A DNA stretch of 64,000 nt from Saccharopolyspora kobensis (GTDB lineage Bacteria; Actinomycetota; Actinomycetes; Mycobacteriales; Pseudonocardiaceae): contig NZ_FNVB01000007.1 of the NCBI RefSeq assembly GCF_900108315.1, positions 62,001 through 126,000 on the forward strand, written 5' to 3'. The notes beneath the pieces were generated by a model that was not told the origin of the DNA, did not search any database, and saw nothing but the letters and a program-made list of their open reading frames with translations. This document shows positions 52,497-61,131 of the stretch, piece by piece. How positions within the stretch are numbered: position 1 is the stretch's first letter; each line of letters begins with the position of its first letter. Both the position numbers and the translations under genes were made by a program.

Positions 52497-53159
52497 ATGA
52501 CGACTCTCGCTGGCACTCGGCACATCGTGTGGGACTGGAACGGAACTCTCCTGGACGACAACCACGCCGTGGTATCGGCGGTGAACACCGTCTGCGCGGA
52601 GTTCGACCGCGAGCACATCGACATCGACGAGTGGCGCGCGGTCTTCAGCCGCCCGCTGCTGCAGTGCTACGAGCGGCTGCTGCGCCGGTCTCTGGACGAC
52701 CAGGACTGGGCTCGGATCGACGTGCTCTACCACGATGCGTACCGCGAGCTGCTGGACACCTGCGGTCTGGCGAAGGGCGTTCCGAACGCCTTGCACGACT
52801 GGGCGAAGGGCGGCCGCAGCCAGTCCCTGCTGTCCATGTGGTTCCACGACGAGCTCGTCGACCTGGTCACGGCTCGCGGCCTGTACGAGCTGTTCGCGCG
52901 CGTCGACGGCTTGCGCGCGGAGGTCGGCGGCGGTTCGAAGGCCGAGCACCTGCGCCGCCACCTGGCCGCGCAGGAGCTCGAAGCCCGCGACGTGGTGCTG
53001 ATCGGCGACGTCCTCGACGACGCCCACGCGGCCGAGCAGGCCGGAACGCAGTGCGTGCTGGTGACCACCGGCGTGACCAGCCGCGCGGCGCTGGAGAAGA
53101 CAGGCCGCCCGGTCGTCGACTCGATCCCCGAAGCGTTGGCCGTCCTCGCCGCGTCGTGA
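52497..53159 (+). CDS. HAD-superfamily phosphatase (PGP/Gph-like)
   Basis: A 220-aa HAD hydrolase: nucleophile and acid DWNGTLLDD (DxD-type, D-W-N-G-T), a helical cap (about 30-100), SMWFHDELV (motif II Ser equivalent), KAEHLRR (motif III Lys) and VLIGDVLDDAHAAEQAG (motif IV). The DWNGT form, with Asn in place of the usual Asp/second-position variant, is common in phosphoglycolate phosphatase-like members. Substrate not determinable. ATG 52497 lies 8 nt after TAGAGT. Confidence 0.87.
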   Translation: MTTLAGTRHIVWDWNGTLLDDNHAVVSAVNTVCAEFDREHIDIDEWRAVFSRPLLQCYERLLRRSLDDQDWARIDVLYHDAYRELLDTCGLAKGVPNALHDWAKGGRSQSLLSMWFHDELVDLVTARGLYELFARVDGLRAEVGGGSKAEHLRRHLAAQELEARDVVLIGDVLDDAHAAEQAGTQCVLVTTGVTSRAALEKTGRPVVDSIPEALAVLAAS

Positions 53160-53169
53160 TCCCCCGGTT

Positions 53170-53211
53170 CGTGAGCACTTCGTGGCGCTGCCGCACCGCG
53201 AAGTGCTCACG
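53170..53211. terminator. terminator between the HAD and monooxygenase genes
   Basis: CGTGAGCACTTCG (53170-53182) pairs with CGAAGTGCTCACG (53199-53211). It lies between convergent stops. The outer CGTGAG/CTCACG arms resemble those at 31583 and 58299. Confidence 0.85.
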
Positions 53212-53214
53212 GCC

Positions 53215-54738
53215 TCAGCGGCCGGTGACCGCCGCGAGCACCTTGCCCAGCACCGCGTCGTCGGCGTTCTGATCGGTGCGCCAGGCGATGAAGCCGTCCG
53301 GGCGCACCAGCAGCGCTCCGCCCTCGTCGATTCCCACCGAACTCGCCCACTCCGCGTCGAGCCGAGCGGTGCGCACTTCGAGCCCCAGAGGCGCTGCGAC
53401 CCGCTCCGCCGCTTCGCACCACGGCTCTCCGGCCGGGCCGGTCAGCACCGCGAACCGGGATCCGGGGAGGTCGAGCGAGGAGGTGCCCTCGTCCAGCCAC
53501 CGGTGCGGCAGCAGCGAACCCGGCGCCCCGTCCCGGCTAGCTCGGACGTCCTCAGTGGACGGAACGGCGGTGACCGGGTCGATCACCGCCGAGGAGTCGT
53601 AGCGGTAGCCCATGAGCACCATCGGCGCGTGCCACATCCCTGCCGCCGCGCGTCCGGCCACTGCTGCCGGATCCCAGTGCAGCGCCGGGTTCTCCCAGCG
53701 CAGCAGCGCCTGCTGCGTCACCAGCTCGGCGACGGCGTGGCGTTCCTCGTGGTAGCTGTCCAGCAACCGGTCACCTGCCCGCCCGCCCAGCACCAGGGCG
53801 AGCTTCCAGGCCAGGTTGTGCGCGTCGGCGAGTCCGGTGTTCAGGCCGAAGGCGCCCAGCGGGGAGATGGTGCGCGCGGCGTCGCCGACCAGGAACGCCC
53901 GGCCCGCCCGGAACTCGTCGGCCATCCGCGCGGTCGCCCGCCAGGTGAGCGCGCTGACGATCTCGACGGGCACGTCCGCGCCGATGGCCGTGCGCACCGC
54001 GGCCGCGCAGCGCTCCTCGGAGAAGTTCTCCCCGGTCGGTGACACCACGTGCAGCACCCACCGCCGCTCGCCGACGGACAGCAGCATCCCCGGCGCGTCG
54101 GGGTGGCTGATCTGCGTCATCACCGGCATGGAGCCGAAATGGCCCACCAGATCGGCGTGGAAGAGGATGTTGACCGTCGTGTCGCCGATCTCGCCGGGGC
54201 CCGTGGTGCTGATGCCCAACAGGTCCCGGACCGCGCTGCGCGCCCCGTCCGCGCCCACCAGGTAGTCGGCCCGGATCACGCGGCCGTCGGAGAGCGCGAC
54301 GGAAACGCCGTCGCCGTCCTGCTCGACACCGGTGACTTCGACGCCGAACTCGATGGTCGCCCCGCGCTCGCGCGCCGCCGGGACGAGCACCGCGTCGAGC
54401 GCGTCCTGCGGGTAGTGGCCGTGCGAGGTCTCGGGGGAGTTGGGGTCCTCCAGATGCGGCTTCGGGTGGTTGCCGCTGCGGTCGATCTCGGCGACGGTGC
54501 GGACGTCCGCCTTCCACAGCTCGGTCGAGCGGACCGCGACCGCGTCCACGGCGTCGCGGATCCCGGCTTCGCGGAATAACTCCAGCGTGCGCGGGCTTAT
54601 GCCGAGTGCTCTCGGGTGATCGGACGGTGCGGCTCGGCGTTCGACCACCAGCGAGGGCACGCCGTGGTGTCCGAGGAACACCGCGGTGGCCAGGCCGACG
54701 GTGCCGCCGCCGGCGATGACGACGGGGTACTGGTTCAT
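53215..54738 (-). CDS. FAD-dependent aromatic monooxygenase, module 1
   Basis: A 507-aa PHBH/TetX-type flavin hydroxylase. GxGxxG site VVIAGGGTVGLATAVFLG, DG motif YLVGADGARSAVRDLLG, and GD motif FLVGDAARTISPLGAFGLNTGLADAHNLAWKL. A C-terminal thioredoxin-like domain (about 395-507) with PHRWLDEG and ALLVRPDGFIAWR is typical of phenol or anthraquinone hydroxylases and RdmE-like enzymes. Start ATG 54738 follows GGAGGA. It is controlled by the divergent TetR gene through operators in the 75-nt gap. Detoxifies or modifies an aromatic compound; which one is unknown. Confidence 0.92.
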   Translation of the reverse strand: MNQYPVVIAGGGTVGLATAVFLGHHGVPSLVVERRAAPSDHPRALGISPRTLELFREAGIRDAVDAVAVRSTELWKADVRTVAEIDRSGNHPKPHLEDPNSPETSHGHYPQDALDAVLVPAARERGATIEFGVEVTGVEQDGDGVSVALSDGRVIRADYLVGADGARSAVRDLLGISTTGPGEIGDTTVNILFHADLVGHFGSMPVMTQISHPDAPGMLLSVGERRWVLHVVSPTGENFSEERCAAAVRTAIGADVPVEIVSALTWRATARMADEFRAGRAFLVGDAARTISPLGAFGLNTGLADAHNLAWKLALVLGGRAGDRLLDSYHEERHAVAELVTQQALLRWENPALHWDPAAVAGRAAAGMWHAPMVLMGYRYDSSAVIDPVTAVPSTEDVRASRDGAPGSLLPHRWLDEGTSSLDLPGSRFAVLTGPAGEPWCEAAERVAAPLGLEVRTARLDAEWASSVGIDEGGALLVRPDGFIAWRTDQNADDAVLGKVLAAVTGR

Positions 54739-54759
54739 GACTTCCTCCGCTCGCGAGCT

Positions 54760-54813
54760 GGGAACACTGTTCCCGATATGGGAACACCGTACCCGACGAG
54801 GTACAGTGTTCCC
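54760..54813. promoter_or_regulatory. TetR operators between monooxygenase 1 and its regulator
   Basis: GGGAACA-C-TGTTCCC (54760-54774) and a second dyad GGGAACACCGTACC / GGTACAGTGTTCCC (54780-54793 with 54800-54813, one mismatch). The second ends at the TetR start codon. It contains TACAGT (54802-54807), the leaderless -10 of the regulator. On the other strand TACGGT (54792-54787) suits the monooxygenase promoter. Bound repressor would block both genes. Confidence 0.8.
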
Positions 54814-55521
54814 ATGTCTGGCCGATCACAGCCCGCGACGCTGGTCTGGATGCGGGACCGGGAGCGCGGCAGCCGCCCGGCGATGACCGAGGAGCGGATC
54901 GTGCGCACCGCGATCGACCTCGCCGACGCCGAGGGCATCGACGCGCTGTCGATGCGGCGGATCGCCTCCGAGATGGGCTCGGGCACGACCTCGCTGTACC
55001 GGCACATCACCAACAAGGACGAGCTGATCGAGCTCATGGTCGACGTCGTCTTCGGCGAGATCGAACCGCCGGCCGCCTCCGACGACTGGCTGGCCGAACT
55101 CGCCGACGTCGCGCGCGGTTTCCGGCGCGCGCTGCTGCGGCACCCGTGGCTCGCTCAGCAGGCCACGCGACGACCGGCGCTCGGCCCCAACGTCATCAAG
55201 AGCACCGATCACGCGCTCGGCGTGGTGGGCCGGGCGACCGACGACGCCTCCCGGGCCGCCATGATCGTCGGTTCCATCAACACGTTCGTGCTCGGTTCGG
55301 TGGCCGCCGAGCTGGCGGAGCTGGAGGCGCAGCGCAGCACCGGGATGACCGAGGCCGACTGGCGCGACTCGGTGGGCGACTACGTGCGGCAGGTGGTCGA
55401 TTCCGGCCGGTACCCGCACTTCAACCGCCGGATCCTGGAGGCCGACGACCGCGACTACGAGGCCCGCTTCGAGTTCGGCCTCGGCTGCCTGCTCGGCGGC
55501 ATCGCCGCCGCGCTCACCTGA
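54814..55521 (+). CDS. TetR/AcrR regulator, module 1 (TetR_C_1-like)
   Basis: A 235-aa repressor. The HTH spans about residues 25-75 (RIVRTAIDLADAEGIDALSMRRIASEMGSGTTSLYRHITNKDELIEL). The C-terminal ligand domain shows RHPWLAQQATRRPALGPNVIKSTDHAL and MIVGSINTFVLGSVAAELAELE. ATG 54814 is leaderless (TACAGT-N6-ATG). The operator covers the start, so autoregulation is expected. It regulates the divergent monooxygenase. A similar regulator exists at 62669. Confidence 0.92.
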   Translation: MSGRSQPATLVWMRDRERGSRPAMTEERIVRTAIDLADAEGIDALSMRRIASEMGSGTTSLYRHITNKDELIELMVDVVFGEIEPPAASDDWLAELADVARGFRRALLRHPWLAQQATRRPALGPNVIKSTDHALGVVGRATDDASRAAMIVGSINTFVLGSVAAELAELEAQRSTGMTEADWRDSVGDYVRQVVDSGRYPHFNRRILEADDRDYEARFEFGLGCLLGGIAAALT

Positions 55522-55527
55522 GACCGG

Positions 55528-55998
55528 TCAGGACGCCGAGCCGCGGGGCCGGACGGTTTCGAGGTAGCGCCGGAACCCCTGCGCCCGCGATTCGAACCCG
55601 CAGGACTCGTAGAAGGTGTGGACGTAGTCGTCGTCGGCGGCCAGCAGCTGCAGCTTGTAGCAGCCGGCCGATCGCCCCAGGTCCGCGGCGGCGTCCAGCA
55701 GTAGCCTGCCGACGCCGAGCCGCTGGTGGGAGGCGGCGACCACGACGTTCTCCACGAACATGATGGACCGGCCACCGCGGGTGAGGTTCGGCAGGACGAT
55801 GCAGTCGGCGGTGCCGGCCACAGCGCCGTCCGCCTCGGCGACCAGCACGGTGCGCCCCTGCTGCGCCGAGATCTCCGCCCAGATCGCCGTCGCGGGTTCG
55901 CGGGGCAGCGCTTCCTCGCCGGGGTAGAACTCGTCGTAGAGCAGGACGAGCAGCGCGGGCAGATCGGCCTCGACGGCGGGACGCACGGTGATCTCCAC
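55528..55998 (-). CDS. GNAT-family N-acetyltransferase
   Basis: A 156-aa acetyltransferase. VENVVVAASHQRLGVGRLLLDAAAD is the acetyl-CoA P-loop (QRLGVG), followed by QLLAADDDYVHTFYESCGFESRAQGFRRYL. Substrate unknown. GTG 55998 is set by TAGACT (56011-56006, minus strand) at 7 nt. Its stop is 6 nt from the TetR gene stop. Confidence 0.88.
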   Translation of the reverse strand: MEITVRPAVEADLPALLVLLYDEFYPGEEALPREPATAIWAEISAQQGRTVLVAEADGAVAGTADCIVLPNLTRGGRSIMFVENVVVAASHQRLGVGRLLLDAAADLGRSAGCYKLQLLAADDDYVHTFYESCGFESRAQGFRRYLETVRPRGSAS

Positions 55999-56097
55999 GC
56001 GCCGGAGTCTAGAAGAACGCGGCGCACCACCGCCCCGGCGCTCGTCGGGTTCGGTGCGGCGTTGTCGGTGCTCCCGCCGCCGACCGCGAACGCGCGA

Positions 56098-57444
56098 TCA
56101 GCACAGCCAGCGCAGCAGCGGCGTCCACGGCAGGCGATCGCACAGCCGCTCGTGCCGCACCTGCGGATGTTCCTGCAACCCGTAGTCGTCGGTGGTCAGC
56201 GATCCCGGCGTCGACAGCGCGAGCCCGAAGCTGAGCCCGGTCGTGCCGGGCGGAGCCTCCGGGGTCGTCCACGTCGCCGCCGTCCACCCGTTCGCCGGGG
56301 CGAAGAACGGGCTGGTGATCCAGTAGCGCCAGAACCCGGACCGGTCGCGGTAGTAGACGGCGAACTGCGTCGGCGCGGTCGACTTGTACCAGGCGTTGAG
56401 CGTGTAGGTGTTGTTCTCGTGCGCCAGCGGTGCGGCCTCGCCCATGTCCATCCGCTGCAGGAGCTTCGCATCGCCGCTGACCTCGCCCGCCAGGTCGAGC
56501 CGCTGAGCCCACCGGCCGCTGCGGGCGTCCGGCACCAGCGTCCACTTCGGACTGGCCCGTCCGGAGCTGCTGGTCGCCCAGCCGCGCGGCCCGGGTTCCT
56601 CCAGCGAGGCGTTCACCAGCCCGGCGCGCGGTTGCGGCGCGGGCGGCCGGACCAGCGGCCCGGATTCCCCGCCCACCACCTGGTCGACCGTGCGCACCAC
56701 GGTGCCGTGGGACTCCCTGGTGGCCAGCCAGGACGCGAACTGGTCCAGCACCCGCGGGCTGATGGACAGCGAACCGCAGAAGTCGCAGGTCTGGTGCAGC
56801 ACCAGCGGAACCCAGCCGCCGCCGTCGGCCTCCGCATCGCGCACCAGCCGCTTGAGCTCGTCGAGCGTCCAGCTCGGGTCGACCATGCCGGTGCCGCGCA
56901 CCGCCATCGGGTTCGGCGGCGGGATGGCCTCGGCAGTCGGGCAGTTGTCGCAGCCGCGAGCCGTCCGGATGCTGCCGGTGATGCGGGCGCTGTTGTACCC
57001 GCAGTCCTGCGCGGCCCGCTGGGCGCTGCGGTCGGCGGTGCCGAAGGGGTAGGCGAAGGACGTGACGCGGAAGCCCCAGCCGGTGAGGTTGGCGCGGTCC
57101 TGGCAGATCTCCCGCCGGAGCTCGTCCGGGCCGACGGTGCCGATGTCGGGGTGGTTGACCGTGTGCCCGCCGATCTCGTGCCCCGCGGCGGCCATCCGGC
57201 GCAGGTCGTCCATGCCGAGGTAGCCGGGCTGGCCGATGGAGCCGGAGACCACGTAGAAGGTGCCGCGCATCCGGTGCTCGCTGAGGATGCGGGCGCCGGC
57301 GCTCTGCGATGCGGTGCCGTCGTCGACGGTGAAGCTCACCACGGTCCGCGGCGGTGCGGCCCCGGCCGACGGGCTCAGGGCCAGCACCAGCAGCACGACC
57401 CCGGCGCAGGTGAGGGCCCGGTCCAGCAGCTTGCGAGCATCCAT
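56098..57444 (-). CDS. secreted polysaccharide deacetylase with C-terminal beta domain
   Basis: A 448-aa exported protein. Signal peptide about 1-30 (ALSPSAGAAPP). The NodB domain (about 32-270) has VVSFTVDDGTASQSA (Asp-Asp), EIGGHTVNHPDI (H-x4-H metal pair), a VTSFAYPFGT motif and a late LVLHQTCDFCG block. Cysteines occur as DCGYN, GCDNCPT and CDFCG, suggesting disulfides. A C-terminal domain of about 160 residues (NASLEEPGPRGWATS, NTYTLNAWYKSTAPTQFAVYYRD) looks like a jelly-roll carbohydrate-binding module. Probably deacetylates envelope or environmental polysaccharide. GTG 57447 is an alternative start. Confidence 0.88.
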   Translation of the reverse strand: MDARKLLDRALTCAGVVLLVLALSPSAGAAPPRTVVSFTVDDGTASQSAGARILSEHRMRGTFYVVSGSIGQPGYLGMDDLRRMAAAGHEIGGHTVNHPDIGTVGPDELRREICQDRANLTGWGFRVTSFAYPFGTADRSAQRAAQDCGYNSARITGSIRTARGCDNCPTAEAIPPPNPMAVRGTGMVDPSWTLDELKRLVRDAEADGGGWVPLVLHQTCDFCGSLSISPRVLDQFASWLATRESHGTVVRTVDQVVGGESGPLVRPPAPQPRAGLVNASLEEPGPRGWATSSSGRASPKWTLVPDARSGRWAQRLDLAGEVSGDAKLLQRMDMGEAAPLAHENNTYTLNAWYKSTAPTQFAVYYRDRSGFWRYWITSPFFAPANGWTAATWTTPEAPPGTTGLSFGLALSTPGSLTTDDYGLQEHPQVRHERLCDRLPWTPLLRWLC

Positions 57445-57546
57445 CACCTGACCACCAACCGGGGCCGATCCTCCCGACTCCCGGCACCCTACGGCGGGTG
57501 GGGGAGGCGGTGGATCCAGCGCATGAGGTGCGCGCGGTACCCCGTC

Positions 57547-57577
57547 GTGCGGAGGTGGCGGGCGGCCACCTCCGCAC
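57547..57577 (-). terminator. terminator after eda
   Basis: GTGCGGAGGTGGC (57547-57559) pairs with GCCACCTCCGCAC (57565-57577), 4 nt past the eda stop on the minus strand. Confidence 0.85.
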
Positions 57578-57581
57578 CGGA

Positions 57582-58217
57582 TCAGCGCAGTGCGGCGGCC
57601 TCGCGGGCCAGCTGCTCGACCTTCGCCCAGTCGCCCGCGGCGAGCAGGTCCTTCGGCGCGAGCCAGGAACCGCCGACGCAGCCCACGTTCGGCAGCGCGA
57701 GGTAGTCCGGCGCGGTCTGCGGGCTGATGCCGCCGGTGGGGCAGAACCGCAGCTGCGGCAGCGGCCCGGCGATCGCCTTGAGGAACGGCACGCCGCCGCT
57801 GGGCTCGGCGGGGAAGAACTTCATCGCGCTCGCCCCGCGCTCGGCCAGCCGCATCGCCTCGGACACCGTGCCCGCTCCGGCCAGGAACGGCACGCCGGAG
57901 GCCTCGACGTCGTCGAGCAGCCGGTCGGTGGTGCCCGGGGTTACCAGGTAGCGAGCCCCGGCGTCGGCGGCGCGCTTGGCCTGGCCGGGCTCGGTGATGG
58001 TGCCCGCCCCGGCGACCATCTCGGGGACCTCGGCGGCGATCCGCTCGATCGCGGGCAGCCCGGCCGGGGTGCGCAGGGTGACCTCGATGGTCCGGATGCC
58101 GCCGCGCAGCAGCGCTTCGGCCAGCGGAACGGCGTGTGCGACGTCGTCCAGCGCGACGACCGGCACCACCGGGGAGAGGTCGAGCACGTCAGCTGCAGTG
58201 TTCATCAGGTCGTTCAT
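57582..58217 (-). CDS. eda: 2-keto-3-deoxy-6-phosphogluconate aldolase
   Basis: Class I aldolase cleaving KDPG to pyruvate and glyceraldehyde 3-phosphate. The 211-aa product has VVPVVALDDVAHAVPLAEALLRGGIRTIEVTLRT (Glu catalytic), GAGTITEP, and the Schiff-base lysine in SAMKFFPAEPSGG, then CPTGGIS phosphate site. ATG 58217 or ATG 58205 are both possible. It lies downstream of edd with a 125-nt gap, so the two form the Entner-Doudoroff pair, though a palindrome sits between them. Confidence 0.95.
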   Translation of the reverse strand: MNDLMNTAADVLDLSPVVPVVALDDVAHAVPLAEALLRGGIRTIEVTLRTPAGLPAIERIAAEVPEMVAGAGTITEPGQAKRAADAGARYLVTPGTTDRLLDDVEASGVPFLAGAGTVSEAMRLAERGASAMKFFPAEPSGGVPFLKAIAGPLPQLRFCPTGGISPQTAPDYLALPNVGCVGGSWLAPKDLLAAGDWAKVEQLAREAAALR

Positions 58218-58298
58218 CCGTTCTAGTGCGCGATTTCCGGGGAAACCAGACGTCTGATCTCCATTGAAATCGCGTCTCCTTGCCTGGGTGCGTGCGGG

Positions 58299-58342
58299 GT
58301 CGTGAGTGCGCGACAGCGTTCGAACACTGGTGCGCTCACGAC
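58299..58342 (-). terminator. palindrome between edd and eda (GTCGTGAG family)
   Basis: GTCGTGAG (58299-58306) and CTCACGAC (58335-58342) form 8-bp arms, with additional GCGC pairing inside after a bulge. It begins right after the edd stop. It probably reduces or ends transcription before eda. The arm matches the 31583 palindrome. Confidence 0.6.
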
Positions 58343-60175
58343 TCATGCTGGCACGTCGCTGGGTCGGGGCTGAAGCTGCGCGAAGACGCTCGCTCCGCGG
58401 TCGGCTCGGCCGACCGCCTGGCGGAAGGCGGAGAACAGCTCGCGGCCGGTGCCGAACGGAGCCCGGTCGGCTCCGGCCGCGGGTTCCCGCGCGGCCAGCT
58501 CGTCGTCGGGCACCAGCAGCTCCAGCGTTCCGCGCTCGGCGTCGAGGCGGACCACGTCGCCGTCGCGCACCCGCGCCAGCGGGCCGCCCGCGCTGGCCTC
58601 CGGCGTCAGCTGGATCGCGGCCGGGATCTTGCCGGAGGCGCCGGACATGCGGCCGTCGGTGACCAGCGCGACCTGGTGGCCGCGGTCCATCAGCACGCCC
58701 AGCGCCGGGGTGAGGCCGTGCAGCTCGGGCATCCCGTTGGCCTGCGGTCCCTGGTTGCGGATCACCACCACGACGTCGTGGTCGATCTCACCGGCCTGGA
58801 ACGCGGCGGTGAACCCGTGCTGGTCGTCGAAGACCCGCACCGGAGCGGTGACCGCGCGGTGCTCGGCGGCGACCGCGGACACCTTGATCACCGAGCGGCC
58901 CAGGTTGCCCTCCAGCACCCGCAGCCCGCCGTCGGGCGCGAACGGCTCGTCGACACCGCGCAGCACGTCCGGGTCCAGGCTCTTGCGCGGCGCATCGCGC
59001 CACACCAGCTCGCCGTCCACCAGGAACGGCTGCTGCCGGTAGCGGTCCAGGCCGGGCCCGGCGACGGTCTTGACGTCGGCGTGCAGCAGGCCCGCGTCCA
59101 GCAGCTCGCCGACCAGCGTCTGCACGCCGCCCGCCGCGGCGAAGTGGTTGATGTCCGCCGCGCCGTTCGGGTACACCTTCGCCAGCGACGGCACGACGGC
59201 CGACAGCTCGGCGAAGTCGTCCCAGGTCAGCTCGATGCCCGCGGCGGCAGCGATGGCGACCAGGTGCAGCGTGTGGTTGGTCGAGCCGCCGGTGGCCAGC
59301 AGCGCGACCACCGCGTTGACGATCGCGCGCTCGTCCACGATCTCGCCGATCGGCGCGTCCAGCGAGACCACGCGCCGCGCGGCCTCCTCGGTGAGCGCCT
59401 TGCGCAGCGGGGTGCCCGGCGGCACGAAGCTCGACCCGGGCAGGTGCAGGCCCATGACCTCCACCACGAGCTGGTTGGAGTTCGCGGTGCCGTAGAAGGT
59501 GCAGGTGCCGGGTGAGTGGTAGGAGGCGGACTCGGCTTCCAGCAGGTCCTCCCGGCTGGCCTTGCCCTCCGCGAACAGCTGCCGGATGCGGCTCTTCTCC
59601 CGGTTCGGCAGCCCGGACGGCATCGGCCCGGCGGGCACCAGCACGGTCGGCAGGTGCCCGAAGGCCAGCGCGCCGATGAGCAGTCCCGGCACGATCTTGT
59701 CGCACACCCCGAGCAGCAGCGCCCCGTCGAACATCTCGTGGGAGAGCGCGACACCGGTGGCCATCGCGATCACGTCGCGGGAGAACAGCGACAGCTCCAT
59801 GCCGGTGCGGCCCTGGGTGATCCCGTCGCACATCGCGGGCACTCCGCCGGCGAACTGCGCGACGCCACCGGCCTCGCGCACCGCGTCCTTGATCCACGCC
59901 GGGAACTCGGCGTAGGGCTGGTGCGCGGAGAGCATGTCGTTGTAGGCCGACACGATCGCCACCCCGGGCTTCACGGCACCGCGCACGGCGATGCGGTCGG
60001 GGCCGCTGCAGGCCGCGAACCCGTGCGCGAGGTTGCTGCACGGGAGCTCGGTGCGGGCCGGGCCCACGGCGGCCGCGGCGCGGATGCGTTCTAAGTACGC
60101 GGAGCGGGTCGGCGCGCTGCGCTCGGTGATGCGCTGGGTGACCTGCTGGACGACGTGCTGCACTGACCGCGCCAT
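58343..60175 (-). CDS. edd: phosphogluconate dehydratase
   Basis: Fe-S dehydratase converting 6-phosphogluconate to KDPG, first dedicated step of the Entner-Doudoroff pathway. The 610-aa product has the cluster cysteines in [28 protein letters not shown] and [16 protein letters not shown]-type [10 protein letters not shown] and [14 protein letters not shown] are also present. Length equals the Edd branch (about 605) rather than IlvD. Start ATG 60175 follows GGAGG at 6 nt; 60226 would include that SD. This gene with eda makes a catabolic pair uncommon in many actinobacteria. Confidence 0.95.
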   Translation of the reverse strand: MARSVQHVVQQVTQRITERSAPTRSAYLERIRAAAAVGPARTELPCSNLAHGFAACSGPDRIAVRGAVKPGVAIVSAYNDMLSAHQPYAEFPAWIKDAVREAGGVAQFAGGVPAMCDGITQGRTGMELSLFSRDVIAMATGVALSHEMFDGALLLGVCDKIVPGLLIGALAFGHLPTVLVPAGPMPSGLPNREKSRIRQLFAEGKASREDLLEAESASYHSPGTCTFYGTANSNQLVVEVMGLHLPGSSFVPPGTPLRKALTEEAARRVVSLDAPIGEIVDERAIVNAVVALLATGGSTNHTLHLVAIAAAAGIELTWDDFAELSAVVPSLAKVYPNGAADINHFAAAGGVQTLVGELLDAGLLHADVKTVAGPGLDRYRQQPFLVDGELVWRDAPRKSLDPDVLRGVDEPFAPDGGLRVLEGNLGRSVIKVSAVAAEHRAVTAPVRVFDDQHGFTAAFQAGEIDHDVVVVIRNQGPQANGMPELHGLTPALGVLMDRGHQVALVTDGRMSGASGKIPAAIQLTPEASAGGPLARVRDGDVVRLDAERGTLELLVPDDELAAREPAAGADRAPFGTGRELFSAFRQAVGRADRGASVFAQLQPRPSDVPA

Positions 60176-60355
60176 GGATCGCCTCCGGAGTGAGAGCTCG
60201 AAACCGGGCGGCAACGCTGGCGCCACATGACAGCAATCACACTAACGGGTGTGTTCTGGATTTCACAATCGATCCAGCTTCTGGCCGATCCGCCCCCGTT
60301 CTGTCGGACCGGTGCGCGATCATTGGGCAGTATCGGGTGAGCGGGAGGAGTGATG

Positions 60356-60970
60356 ATGCGGATTCGGGTGCTCGCACTGGTGTCGCTGACCGCCGTGCTG
60401 GCGGCGTGCGGCCAGGACCCGGAGGTCTCGCAGAACCTGCTGCCTCCGCTGCCGCCCGCCCCGGCGACCTCCGCCGCGCCACCGGCGCCGTCGGCGGGCA
60501 CCTCGGTGGAGCTGTCCACCTCACCGACCCTGGTGCGCATCCAGCAGCGCCGGAAGCTGCTGGTCGGGGCGCGCATCGATACCCCGCCGGCCTTCCTCAG
60601 CCGCGATCCGGCGGGCGGCGGCTACCAGGGCTTCGACGTGGAGATCGCGCGCGATCTGGCCCAGCGCATCGGCCTGCGGCCGGAAGACGTGCAGTTCCGG
60701 CGCCTGCCGCCGACCCAGCTGCAGAGCGCGGTGCTCTCCGGTGACGTGGACCTGCTGCTCGGCGGCACGGCCGAGGTCCCGTCGCTGACCGCGGTCGGCC
60801 CGTACGCGATCACCGATGCCGAGCGGAACCTGGTGATCAAGGCCGACGACCGGTTGCTGGCCGAGGAGCTCCAGCGCATGCTCGACGCCGCCGTCGCCGA
60901 CGGATCCTGGCAGCGCGCCTACGAGACGACCCTCGGTGCGGCCGGAATCGAGGCCCGGCCGGGCTCCTGA
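60356..60970 (+). CDS. compact SBP-family-3-like lipoprotein
   Basis: A 204-aa lipoprotein with lipobox LAAC (near residue 20) and a Pro/Ala/Ser linker. It then has a solute-binding lobe: IQQRRKLLVGARIDTPPAFL, GGGYQGFDVEIARDLAQRIG and LQSAVLSGDVDLLLGG. After this it passes directly to the closing part (AITDAERNLVIKADDRLLAEELQRMLDAAVADGSWQRAYETTLG). Normal family 3 proteins are about 270-300 aa, so most of the second lobe is missing. No permease or ATPase is near. Start ATG 60356 is 5 nt after GGGAGGAG. May sense rather than transport. Confidence 0.75.
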   Translation: MRIRVLALVSLTAVLAACGQDPEVSQNLLPPLPPAPATSAAPPAPSAGTSVELSTSPTLVRIQQRRKLLVGARIDTPPAFLSRDPAGGGYQGFDVEIARDLAQRIGLRPEDVQFRRLPPTQLQSAVLSGDVDLLLGGTAEVPSLTAVGPYAITDAERNLVIKADDRLLAEELQRMLDAAVADGSWQRAYETTLGAAGIEARPGS

Positions 60971-61131
60971 GCGCTCCCGCCGCGTAGTGAGCTTGCCTGC
61001 TCTCGGCGAAAAGAACGTGCCGATTCCGCGGCGAATGAGCAGACTTGAAATCACGTCGCGTTCGACGGCTGCGGCCCCGCTCGGGCTGCGCCGGTCGGAC
61101 CGATCGATCACTTGCGAGGTGCAACCCAACC

